Of a stretch of DNA of 64,000 nucleotides, positions 45,735 to 54,431 are shown one piece after another. How positions within the stretch are numbered: position 1 is the first letter of the stretch; each line of letters opens with the position of its first letter. Source of the DNA: Altericroceibacterium indicum (GTDB taxonomy: Bacteria; Pseudomonadota; Alphaproteobacteria; Sphingomonadales; Sphingomonadaceae); the NCBI RefSeq assembly GCF_009828105.1, contig NZ_WTYQ01000004.1, forward strand, positions 1 through 64,000, in the 5' to 3' direction. The position numbers were made by a program, and so were the translations under genes. The notes beneath the pieces were generated by a model. It had not been told where the DNA came from and searched no databases. It saw only the letters and a list, made by a program, of their open reading frames with translations.

Positions 45735-46364
45735 ATGGAATTTGAACTTTCTCAAATGGAAGTGGCTGATCGCTACAAGCTGATGGCCGCTTCCATCACT
45801 CCGCGCCCGATTGCTTGGGTATCAACGCTTTCAAGCGAAGGCGTACGTAATGCAGCACCTTATAGCTTCTTCAATATGATGAGCGCGGACCCGCCATTAC
45901 TGGTGCTGGGTATGATGCAACGGCCTGATGGAAGTTATAAAGACAGCGCGCAAAATATTCTCGATACCGGGGAATTCGTCGTGAATTTGGTGTCCGAGGA
46001 AGATGCCGAAGCGATGAACTTCAGCTGCATTGACGCGCCGCCGGAATTTGATGAGCTGGAGCAAGGTAATATTGCGACTGTCCCATCGGTCGATGTCGCC
46101 GCACCGCGTATTGCGTCAGCTCCGGTGTCGATGGAGTGCCGACTTTACAAGAAAGTCGAAGCTGGAGTGAGCACCATTGTGCTGGGCGAAGTGGTCCGGC
46201 TTCATATTGCCGAGCCTTTCATTGACACGGACAATCTCCATGTCGATGCGGTGGCGATGCAGCTTGTCGCGCGTATGCATGGGGCTGGGTGGTATACCCG
46301 CTCTACCGACCGTTTCCAGATGGCCCGTCCAACCTATGCGGATTGGTTGAAAGACCAAAAGTAA
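45735..46364 (+). CDS. flavin reductase family protein (FMN-binding split barrel)
   Basis: This is a split-barrel flavoprotein of the flavin-reductase-like branch (209 aa), with ASITPRPIAWVSTLSSEGVRNAAPYSFFNMMS binding FMN and GEFVVNLVSEEDAEAMNFS in the centre. The family includes flavin reductases of two-component monooxygenases and esterase-like members. It has its own space before it (69 bases) and a terminator after it. It may serve other flavin systems; no partner is adjacent. Confidence 0.85.
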   Translation: MEFELSQMEVADRYKLMAASITPRPIAWVSTLSSEGVRNAAPYSFFNMMSADPPLLVLGMMQRPDGSYKDSAQNILDTGEFVVNLVSEEDAEAMNFSCIDAPPEFDELEQGNIATVPSVDVAAPRIASAPVSMECRLYKKVEAGVSTIVLGEVVRLHIAEPFIDTDNLHVDAVAMQLVARMHGAGWYTRSTDRFQMARPTYADWLKDQK

Positions 46365-46369
46365 GCTTC

Positions 46370-46402
46370 ACGCGCGCCGGAGGAATATCCATCGGCGCGC
46401 GT
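46370..46402. terminator. bidirectional hairpin terminator
   Basis: A perfect 10-bp stem ACGCGCGCCG / CGGCGCGCGT surrounds a 13-base loop between two convergent genes. Confidence 0.8.
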
Positions 46403-46403
46403 C

Positions 46404-46631
46404 TCACTGATTCTTTTGCGATTTTTCCGCAGCAGCTTGTTCGCAGGCTTTGGGATCGGCTTCCTTGGCGCACGCAGCCTGTTGCGCCCTGGAAATCTGG
46501 GCATCAATGGCCTTGGCCTTTTCCTGTAGCTTGCCTTCAAGCACCTCATAACGCTCGTTGAAATCAGGTTCCTTTTTGCACGCAGTCAGCGGCATTAGCA
46601 GCGTTAGCCCTGTAATAAGCCAGCGCCGCAT
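46404..46631 (-). CDS. small lipoprotein downstream of tamB
   Basis: The 75-aa protein opens with a lipoprotein signal (MRRWLITGLTLLMPLTAC, lipobox LTAC) followed by a charged helix and a C-terminal part with two more Cys (QAACAKEADPKACEQAA) that could form a disulphide. ATG 46631 overlaps the tamB stop (TGATG), so it belongs to the tam operon. I recognise no family. A periplasmic accessory role for the Tam complex is possible but only positional. Confidence 0.7.
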   Translation of the reverse strand: MRRWLITGLTLLMPLTACKKEPDFNERYEVLEGKLQEKAKAIDAQISRAQQAACAKEADPKACEQAAAEKSQKNQ

Positions 46632-49600
46632 CAATAGTTCTTCTTGTAGCGGACGCTGACATTAGTGGAGCCTGATCCACCTGCCTGGCTGAGAACGGAC
46701 AGGGCCGGTGTCAGGCTCACTTCAAGCTGTGTGGCGGTGAAACCACGCGCATCGGTGATGAATTCGACATAAATATCATCGGTCAGATATTGCCCGGCAG
46801 CCAGCGCCGTGCCGCGTCCGGTGGTATCATCCGCACCAAGCACCCGAAGGCGGTCAATCCCGGTGGCTGACCGCAATTTGCCCAAGGGGTTGAGCCCGCC
46901 GCCAGAGCCGCGCAGCGAGTTCAGCGAAGAGGCCAATTGGACGGCCTGAATGGCAGATAGATTGCCGACTGAACTACCAAACAGGATACGCGAGACGATT
47001 TCATCCTGCGGCAGACCAGGTGTGCTGGAGAAGGAAATCTGCGGGTCCATCGCCCGACCGCTGACACTGACATTGACCGTCACATCATCAATGTCATCCG
47101 TTGCTGTAATGGCGATCGTCGGGTCGATGGTGTTGCCGCCGGTAAAGTTCACCCGGCCTTCTTCAATCTGGAACGAACGCCCTGCGAAGCCCAACGTGCC
47201 GCGTACCAATTGTACATTACCAGAGAGGCGCGGTGCAGCGCTGGTGCCAGCGAGCGTGAGGTTGGCGCTCCATTCCGATTCCAGCCCCATACCGGAAACA
47301 TAGAGTTGTTCAGGCGCGGTGAGTGTGACGTTGAGTCGAACCAGATCGAGCAGGCCTGGCTGAGATTCCACCGGCTCATCGCCAGTAACGCGCCGTGGCC
47401 CCCGTGGCGGTTTGAAGCGAACGCCGGTCAGTTCAGGCACTTCTGCCGAGCCCTGACGGATGATCTGATAGCGGGTTTCAGGAAGCTTGATCTGGCCTGA
47501 GAGCAGGGCTGTCTGGCCTGCAGTTTTGGTGAGATTCAACTTGCCCGTCGCGGTGGTGGACAGAGCATCACTGCGTGCCAGCCTTGCATTGTTGAGCGTG
47601 ACGGACACGTCCATCGGATAGCCACTGGCCGCTGCCAGGCTGACATAACCCTTAGCGCTAAGAGAACCGTCACCGGCAGTGGCTTGTAATTTCTCCAGCT
47701 CCAGACGGTCACCGCTGAAGCGCCCGGAAATGGCCATATTGCTGAGGCGCGTGCCGTAAGTCTGGTTTTCATAGACCAGCTTGTCAGCCTTGATGATGCC
47801 TTTGAGCTGCGGTGCTTCCACTTTGCCCGAGAAGTCCGCTGCCACACCAATCGGTCCGCTCAGGCGCTGATCGGGTTGGCCAGCAAAGGAGAACAGCGTG
47901 TCGGCCGGACCATTATAGCGGATTCCACCACTCAAAGGCGCGCCAAGCAGGCGTTCCATCCATGGGCCAGAACCGGGGGGGAGAGGGCTGAGTGATGCCA
48001 CCATTCGGCCGATCACACTGCCTCTGCGCCGCATGACCGCGCGGGCTTCTCCGCCACTTGGCAGCAATTTTCCGACAAAATTGATGTCAATCGGTTGGCT
48101 GACCGAAGCGGCCGTAGTCCGGCTGAAGCCATTGATCTGGAGCCGTGCATCGGCGCGTGGGAAGGCAGAAGGACTAGTTTGTTCGAAATCCAGACTGCCA
48201 TTGGCGCTGCCACCAATTCCAAGGCCCGGCGCAAAGGCATTCACAATGCTGAGGTCCAGCGAATCCAAGCGACTTTGTACCTTCATTCCATCACCATAGG
48301 TGCCTGCGAGACGGACATTGCCCTTGCCGAAATCCACTGTGGTTGGCAGCAGCTTATATTCACCCTTGCCCAGTATGATGCGGGCAGGAGTGGTGGTAGA
48401 AAAATCGATCCCGCGGGCTTTGCCAGTCAGGGCAACACGCCACAATTCAGGTTCAAGATCAGCATTGGCGGCGATGCGGAAGGGCACACCGCTGAAGCCT
48501 TCAGCAAGCATTTGCGCCTTACCTGTGCCGTCGCGATAATCGACCTTAACCCGTGCCACGGCCAGATTGAGCGAGCCGAAGGTGGTTTCGGAAAGCTGCG
48601 CATCCGCCACCACATAGGGCTTTTCATACATCACGATCCGTGCGTCCACGATTGCAGAGCCGATGGTGACGTTGGCAGGGCCGGGCAGGACCGTGTTCTT
48701 GGCGCGCAAATTGACCAAGGCTTCCTGATATTTGCCTTGAGCATCAAGACGGATCACACCGCCCATACCCTGACCATTGGCGGTGAGTTCGCCTGCAAAT
48801 GGCCCGGCTTTTGTCTGGCGCAATGACCCGGCGAGGTCGATCCCGGCAAAATTGGCTTTGGTGATATCGAGCGTCAGAACATCGCCCATACCCAGCACGA
48901 CATCCCCGCTGATCGGGCCATAATCGCTATCACCTGTCGCTTGCAGGCGGTAGCCTCCGGGAGCGCCCGTCACATGGGCACGCAGATTGGCAAGGCCGAT
49001 ACCGAGGCCCGGTTTTTCTGCGATAATCTGGGCGTCAGGATTGCTGATGGTGCCCGTAACGCGCACGGCAATCGGGCCATATTGATCGGTCAGCGCATTG
49101 GCGTTGAAGGCGATCTGACCGTCAGGCGAATAGCTGCCACTGCCGCCAGTAATCCGCGCCGAAGGAGCGTTCAGCGTGAGGTCGCTGAAACGCAACCGTC
49201 CGTCATCGCCATAATTGATATCGGCTGCTGCTACAGCGTTGCCGCCCAGCACATTGCGGACGCTGTCATTGAACAATTGCGTCGTACGAACCCGAACCCT
49301 GCCAGCAAGAGCATAACCGCCCCTTTTCGTGGTCTTGAGATCCATGTCGGCCTCAATGTTGAGTATGCCGACGCTCTCAAGGCGATAATTATCGATCCGG
49401 CCATCAATGCCGCCGGTGTAAAGCCCGGTGGACATATCCGCGACGATGATGGCGGTCGCATCAAGCCGATCCGAATGGATGCGAATATTATCCGACAAAA
49501 TGCGCGGTCCCTTGATCGCAAGATCGCCATCAAGTCGCACATTTTCGAGCTTTCCGCCCGCCACTGTATCAAGACCGGTGATCCGTGAAACACTGGCCTT

Positions 49601-50899
49601 TATAGGAATAAGGATCTGATCGGAGTTGACCGTCGCAGCCCCTGCAGCTTTGAGATTAACCAGTCCCATATCGTTCATCGAAAGGCGGTTTGCATTGAGG
49701 GTATAGGCCACCTCAGGTGTCGCAAATTCGCCATTCAGCGTCAGATTACCGCGCAGGCCACTGCCCGATAGATTCTCTGCAAGGGCGGAGGGCTTGAGCA
49801 GCACAAAGCCCAGTTTGAAATCTTCAAAACTGTTGTTGGAAAGATCAACAAGCCCATTGGTGTTGAGGCGAAAAGCATCGCTGGAGATGTTGCCGGAAAG
49901 ATCTACGCGCCGTTCTGCAACAGCGGCGGCAAGCTCAATATTCGTGATCGGGCCAAGGAGGTTCGCCGTCGGGCCTTCAAACAGGCGAGCGACGCGTGTC
50001 GGGCCCTTGATGGCAAAGCTGCCATCGCGCGCGGTGAGTTGCAGCCGGGCAAATTCTTCACCTGCGAAATCGGCATTCAATTGCCCGTTCCAGCTGGTCC
50101 AGTCACCCTTGCCCTTGAGGGTGAGCGAGGCTGGCTCGGTCAGTCCGGCCATCGCGGCAATCATGCCATTGGCCGGGGCATTGAGCGTCAGATTTACATC
50201 GAGCTTGTTCTGTTCGGGCACGGCATCAAGCACCAGTGCCACAGTGTCGCCGCCTGCCATATCGGGGCCGGTGATGGTGTTGCCATTGAAGGTGACTTGG
50301 GCACGACCGTCTGAAATATGCGCTTTACCGGCCAGCTTCGCAACGCGTCGTTCCCCGCTAACCGGGGCTTCAGCGACGAATTGATCGACCTGCAATCTGC
50401 CCACATCAATATCAAAATTGGGCAACAATGGGGCATCACTGGGCGGGGTTTCATTAAACTCTGGCAGGCGCTGCAAGGTGATCAGCCTGGCCGTGGCGGA
50501 GCGAATGTCGGCATGGCTGTTGATGAAGGCGAGGGGGCGCCAATCTATGCGGATTTCGGGGGATGTGAGGAAACTGCCCTTGGGGTCCGACACCACAAGG
50601 TCATGGATAGTCATTTCGCTATAGATCGAGCCATCAATTTCCCCGATCCCGATTTTCATGCCGTTTTCGAACTGCAGGCCTTCGATCTGGGAGACGATAA
50701 AACGCTTACCGGGGGTGGTATTAAGGAACACCAGAGCGGCACCTAACAGCACCACAAGGGCGGCAAGAAGGATCAGTACCCATTTCACAATGCGTTTGCC
50801 GATATGACGGCGGGAGGTGGACTGTTCAGCCTCTACAGAGTCTATCTGTTCGACATCGGTTGCGGGGCGATCCATCGGATTATTCTCTTCGTTCGCCAT
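46631..50899 (-). CDS. tamB: translocation and assembly module subunit TamB
   Basis: TamB is a long inner-membrane-anchored protein that bridges the periplasm and, with TamA, aids outer-membrane protein insertion or lipid transfer. The 1422-aa sequence has one N-terminal membrane helix (~35-57, WVLILLAALVVLLGAALVF), an AsmA-like beginning (GKRFIVSQIEGL) and a C-terminal DUF490 domain (~1080-1422). The rest is mainly beta-helical. Its start overlaps the tamA stop by one base. Confidence 0.95.
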   Translation of the reverse strand: MANEENNPMDRPATDVEQIDSVEAEQSTSRRHIGKRIVKWVLILLAALVVLLGAALVFLNTTPGKRFIVSQIEGLQFENGMKIGIGEIDGSIYSEMTIHDLVVSDPKGSFLTSPEIRIDWRPLAFINSHADIRSATARLITLQRLPEFNETPPSDAPLLPNFDIDVGRLQVDQFVAEAPVSGERRVAKLAGKAHISDGRAQVTFNGNTITGPDMAGGDTVALVLDAVPEQNKLDVNLTLNAPANGMIAAMAGLTEPASLTLKGKGDWTSWNGQLNADFAGEEFARLQLTARDGSFAIKGPTRVARLFEGPTANLLGPITNIELAAAVAERRVDLSGNISSDAFRLNTNGLVDLSNNSFEDFKLGFVLLKPSALAENLSGSGLRGNLTLNGEFATPEVAYTLNANRLSMNDMGLVNLKAAGAATVNSDQILIPIKASVSRITGLDTVAGGKLENVRLDGDLAIKGPRILSDNIRIHSDRLDATAIIVADMSTGLYTGGIDGRIDNYRLESVGILNIEADMDLKTTKRGGYALAGRVRVRTTQLFNDSVRNVLGGNAVAAADINYGDDGRLRFSDLTLNAPSARITGGSGSYSPDGQIAFNANALTDQYGPIAVRVTGTISNPDAQIIAEKPGLGIGLANLRAHVTGAPGGYRLQATGDSDYGPISGDVVLGMGDVLTLDITKANFAGIDLAGSLRQTKAGPFAGELTANGQGMGGVIRLDAQGKYQEALVNLRAKNTVLPGPANVTIGSAIVDARIVMYEKPYVVADAQLSETTFGSLNLAVARVKVDYRDGTGKAQMLAEGFSGVPFRIAANADLEPELWRVALTGKARGIDFSTTTPARIILGKGEYKLLPTTVDFGKGNVRLAGTYGDGMKVQSRLDSLDLSIVNAFAPGLGIGGSANGSLDFEQTSPSAFPRADARLQINGFSRTTAASVSQPIDINFVGKLLPSGGEARAVMRRRGSVIGRMVASLSPLPPGSGPWMERLLGAPLSGGIRYNGPADTLFSFAGQPDQRLSGPIGVAADFSGKVEAPQLKGIIKADKLVYENQTYGTRLSNMAISGRFSGDRLELEKLQATAGDGSLSAKGYVSLAAASGYPMDVSVTLNNARLARSDALSTTATGKLNLTKTAGQTALLSGQIKLPETRYQIIRQGSAEVPELTGVRFKPPRGPRRVTGDEPVESQPGLLDLVRLNVTLTAPEQLYVSGMGLESEWSANLTLAGTSAAPRLSGNVQLVRGTLGFAGRSFQIEEGRVNFTGGNTIDPTIAITATDDIDDVTVNVSVSGRAMDPQISFSSTPGLPQDEIVSRILFGSSVGNLSAIQAVQLASSLNSLRGSGGGLNPLGKLRSATGIDRLRVLGADDTTGRGTALAAGQYLTDDIYVEFITDARGFTATQLEVSLTPALSVLSQAGGSGSTNVSVRYKKNY

Positions 50900-53259
50900 C
50901 AGAATGCCTGCCCGATAGAGACATAAACGCTGATCTTGCTTTCACCGGGTTTTCTGCCCAGCGGTGTGGCGACATCAAGCCGCAATGGCCCGAAGTTTGT
51001 GTAAAAACGCCCACCAATACCGGCACCGAAACGAATGTCCGAAAATTGCGGTAAGCTCTCTTCATAGACCTGACCGGCATCGACAAAGCCGACCACACCG
51101 AAATTGCCGAAGCGGTAGCGCACTTCGCCTGCCGCTTCATTAAGGCTGCGGCCACCAATGGGATCATTGTCAGGGTCTTTAGGTCCCAATTGCTGATAGC
51201 CATAGCCGCGCACCGATCCGCCGCCGCCTGCATAGAAGCGCCGGGAAGGGGCAAGATCATAGCGATCGATGCCTTGAATGGTACCAAAGCGAACCCGCCC
51301 GGCCAGAACGATGCTGTTGCCGATCGGATAATAGGCTGAGCCATCAATCCGCGCGCGGACATAGGGAGTAAAGCCGCCCTGCAAAGAGCCTTCAGGCTCG
51401 ATCAGCGTGGTCAGTTTGTAGCCCCGTGTCGGATTGAGGAGATCATTGCTGTGATCGATCCCCAATTGACCGGTCAACCCGCCGATGAAGAAGGTCCGGC
51501 GGCGCAACTTGCCCGCAGCGAAATCATAGTCCTGTTCATTGGTGGCGATGAGCTGCGCACCATAGGCATAGGTCAGCTTCTTCTGCCAGATGGGCGAGGA
51601 ATCATAACTCCACAAGGTCGAAAGCCGCCCGGTGAAGGCTTCATAAGCATCGTAATTGCTATGCAGCGCCTCTGCGCCCATCTGGAAGGTGCGATCGCGC
51701 CGCCCTGCGTTAGAGCGGCGGAAAGTGGCGCTGGCGCCCTGTTCCTGCGTCCCTGCAACGCCTGTGAAAATCAGCGCGCCTTCGGGCGGGAACATATTGC
51801 GGTTGGTCCAGCTTCCTTCCACGCGGAAGCCTTGCCCCGTGCCAAAACCAGCGCTGCCTGCCAAAGTGCGCGGCGGGCCAGCGTCTTGTTGAACAAGGAT
51901 GGTGGTATATTCGGTGCCATCATCCGCCGTTTCGCCACTGCGCTTGGGGCTGACGGCGACGGTGTTGAACAGGCCGGTGGCCACCAGCGCCTTGCGCAGA
52001 TCGTCCACCTCGCGGCTGTCATACAAATCGCCCCGCTTGAAGCGTGTCAGCACATCCACATGCTCTGCATCAAAGGCGAGGTTTCCGGTGGTCTCTATCC
52101 CGCCAAAGCGTGAGCGCGGGCCAATGTCGACCGGCAGTGTATAGACGCCATCGCCCGTATCCTGATCGAGCAGAATGTCGCGCTGGCCCACTGTGGCAAA
52201 AGGATAGCCTTCCTGCGGCAAGGTCACAGCGATCTTCGCTTCTGCCCCTTGCACCCGGTCAGCGATAATGGGTTCGCCAACCTTCAGGGCAAAATTCTTC
52301 TGGATGAGATCAGGCGGAATAGTGGGGTCTGCCTTAATGACAATATCGGAGAAGCTGTAGCGCTTGCCAGGCGTGACATCGATCACGGCGGTCAGCGGCA
52401 GGCCATTATCACTGGTGGACCGTTCAATCCGTGTGTTGGTCTGCGCTCCATACCAGCCTTGCGAAGCGAGAATGCGCTTGATCAAGGCGCTGTCTTCGGT
52501 GAGCCTTGCGGCGACCTGCGCAGTATTGGCTGCATCGTCACTTTCTTCAAGGGCAGACAAGTCCTTGAACATGCCAGCCATATCTGTTTTGGCTTCGTCA
52601 TCTGCACTGGCCAGGCCATTGACCTTCACAGTGTAAGGAACCTTCACCGTTTTATCGTCGCTATTGTCGGCTTCGGCAAATTCGACCGGCTCCACGTTGA
52701 AAGCATCCAGTGGAGGGAGCGGGGCGGTGAGTTCGGCATCCTGAATCGGTGCATCACCAATTTCTTCGACCGCATCACCATCGGCCAGCGCCGGATCATT
52801 GGCGGGCGGAGACTGGCCTTCTTCCGGCTTCGCATCGGCCTGTTGCTGGGCAATGCGGCGTTCGAAATCCTCGATTGATTCCAGCGATCCGGTCAGTTCA
52901 GGGTCGTCTTCCGGGGCGAGCTTGGGAATAGCATCGTTAAATTCCGCATTTGGAACCACCGTTTCCACTTCCGGCAATTGCGCATTGGCGGGCGGAGCGG
53001 GCACATCAAAGCCGCTGTCATCGCTCGCTGTGTCGGATGGGGTATCCGTGCTGGGCTGGCTGGTGGTGCTTTGTGCCTGCTGAGGTGCAGCATCCTGTGC
53101 AGAAACAGCCTGAGCCGCCGCTGAATTCCAAGGCAGAATAATCAGCGCGAGGCCTGCCGCCAGAGAAATACGGCTTGCGGCACCATTTAATAGTCTGATC
53201 GTTGGGACAAAATGCGAAGTATCGCCAGCCTGATGAAAAAGAAGACCCGATTTTGGCAT
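50899..53259 (-). CDS. tamA: outer-membrane assembly protein TamA with an N-terminal acidic insert
   Basis: TamA is the BamA-family barrel partner of TamB. The 786-aa protein has a signal peptide (to about SAAAQA, residue 51), an acidic and Pro/Ala/Gln-rich segment (~55-215), POTRA domains (~215-430) and a C-terminal barrel with the family motif GGGGSVRGYGYQQLG-like and a terminal F. It is ~200 residues longer than typical TamA because of the insert. The start at 53259 lies beside the divergent YihY gene. Confidence 0.92.
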   Translation of the reverse strand: MPKSGLLFHQAGDTSHFVPTIRLLNGAASRISLAAGLALIILPWNSAAAQAVSAQDAAPQQAQSTTSQPSTDTPSDTASDDSGFDVPAPPANAQLPEVETVVPNAEFNDAIPKLAPEDDPELTGSLESIEDFERRIAQQQADAKPEEGQSPPANDPALADGDAVEEIGDAPIQDAELTAPLPPLDAFNVEPVEFAEADNSDDKTVKVPYTVKVNGLASADDEAKTDMAGMFKDLSALEESDDAANTAQVAARLTEDSALIKRILASQGWYGAQTNTRIERSTSDNGLPLTAVIDVTPGKRYSFSDIVIKADPTIPPDLIQKNFALKVGEPIIADRVQGAEAKIAVTLPQEGYPFATVGQRDILLDQDTGDGVYTLPVDIGPRSRFGGIETTGNLAFDAEHVDVLTRFKRGDLYDSREVDDLRKALVATGLFNTVAVSPKRSGETADDGTEYTTILVQQDAGPPRTLAGSAGFGTGQGFRVEGSWTNRNMFPPEGALIFTGVAGTQEQGASATFRRSNAGRRDRTFQMGAEALHSNYDAYEAFTGRLSTLWSYDSSPIWQKKLTYAYGAQLIATNEQDYDFAAGKLRRRTFFIGGLTGQLGIDHSNDLLNPTRGYKLTTLIEPEGSLQGGFTPYVRARIDGSAYYPIGNSIVLAGRVRFGTIQGIDRYDLAPSRRFYAGGGGSVRGYGYQQLGPKDPDNDPIGGRSLNEAAGEVRYRFGNFGVVGFVDAGQVYEESLPQFSDIRFGAGIGGRFYTNFGPLRLDVATPLGRKPGESKISVYVSIGQAF

Positions 53260-53363
53260 TAAACGACACTACCCCTGATCATGCAAACGCCGACGGGCTG
53301 AAAGCAACCGTGTCTAAGCGTTCGAACGCTCAATCAACAATAAGCGAGATTGTGCCCGGCGCA

Positions 53364-54374
53364 ATGGCAGAAACACCTTGGAAAATTCCAAAAACCGGGT
53401 GGATACAAGCGCTTAAGCGGGTTTACACGATGTGGGGTTTTCACAATCTATCGCTTTTGGGCGCGGGTGTGGCATTTTTCACCTTTCTTTCCATCACACC
53501 ACTGATCGCGGCTGTCGTGATGATTTACGGGCTGATTGGTGATGTCGATACGGTGCAAAGCCAGATGCATTGGGTGTTCAGCATTGTCCCCCATGATGCG
53601 GCGCGACTGATAGAAGATCAGCTTTTGAGTGTGGTGACTACTAACTCCGGGGTCACTGGATTTGCCCTTATCGTGGCGCTGTTCTTTGCCATTTATGGCG
53701 GGATGCGTGCCGCGACCGGGCTCATAGGCGCACTCAATGTCATCAATGAAGAGCATGAAACGCGCGGAATCGTGCCGCTGACCTTGCGGGCCGCTGCACT
53801 TACAGTGGCTGCAATAGCGATTGCAATCACCGGACTAATTACCAGCGGAGCCTTTGTATGGCTACAATCGCAGGCGCAATTTTTGCTGGGGCCATTGACC
53901 GGCCTGTTATTCAAAGTGCTGACCTGGCTGGTGGCGATTGCTCTTGGCACTGGGGGCTTTGCCCTGATCATGCGTTATGGGCCAGACCGCCGCCCGGCCA
54001 AATGGCGCTGGCTGATCCCCGGCTCCATGCTCGCCACGGTGCTGTGGATCGCCATATCTTTCGGCTTTTCCTATTATGTCGCCTACGTCAGCAGCTATAA
54101 TGCAACTTATGGGTCGATGTCGGCCATTGTCGTGTTTTTGATGTGGCTGTTTCTGTCGGCTTACGGCGTTTTGGCCGGGGCCTTGCTTAATGCCGAAATT
54201 GAACGTCAGACCGAAGTGGACACCACACGCGGGCCAGATATGCCACGCGGTGAGCGTGGCGCTGTGCTGGCGGATCTGGCGGAAGGTGATCTCACCATCG
54301 AACAATGGCTGCAAAAGAGCGAGAAACGCTCGATCAAGCGGGCGCTCAAACGGTCCAGACTGCGGTTGAAATAA
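53364..54374 (+). CDS. YihY/BrkB family inner-membrane protein
   Basis: This polytopic membrane protein (336 aa from ATG 53364) has about six helices (e.g. GAGVAFFTFLSITPLIAAVVM, FALIVALFFAIYGGMRAATGLIG). Family function is not settled. The frame is open from TTG 53202, which would overlap tamA, and GTG 53310 is also possible; no start has a strong ribosome site. A terminator follows. Confidence 0.85.
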   Translation: MAETPWKIPKTGWIQALKRVYTMWGFHNLSLLGAGVAFFTFLSITPLIAAVVMIYGLIGDVDTVQSQMHWVFSIVPHDAARLIEDQLLSVVTTNSGVTGFALIVALFFAIYGGMRAATGLIGALNVINEEHETRGIVPLTLRAAALTVAAIAIAITGLITSGAFVWLQSQAQFLLGPLTGLLFKVLTWLVAIALGTGGFALIMRYGPDRRPAKWRWLIPGSMLATVLWIAISFGFSYYVAYVSSYNATYGSMSAIVVFLMWLFLSAYGVLAGALLNAEIERQTEVDTTRGPDMPRGERGAVLADLAEGDLTIEQWLQKSEKRSIKRALKRSRLRLK

Positions 54375-54375
54375 C

Positions 54376-54408
54376 AAGCCCCTCCAACCCGGTGGGGCGG
54401 AGGGGCTT
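54376..54408. terminator. bidirectional hairpin terminator
   Basis: A perfect 10-bp stem AAGCCCCTCC / GGAGGGGCTT with a 13-base loop separates the convergent YihY and GH3 genes. Confidence 0.8.
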
Positions 54409-54431
54409 GAAGGTTCAGCCTGTGTGGTGGC

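Noticed and set aside
53202-53363. 54-residue N-terminal extension of the YihY protein from TTG
   Set aside because: It overlaps the divergent tamA gene and has no recognisable feature; kept only as a possible alternative start.
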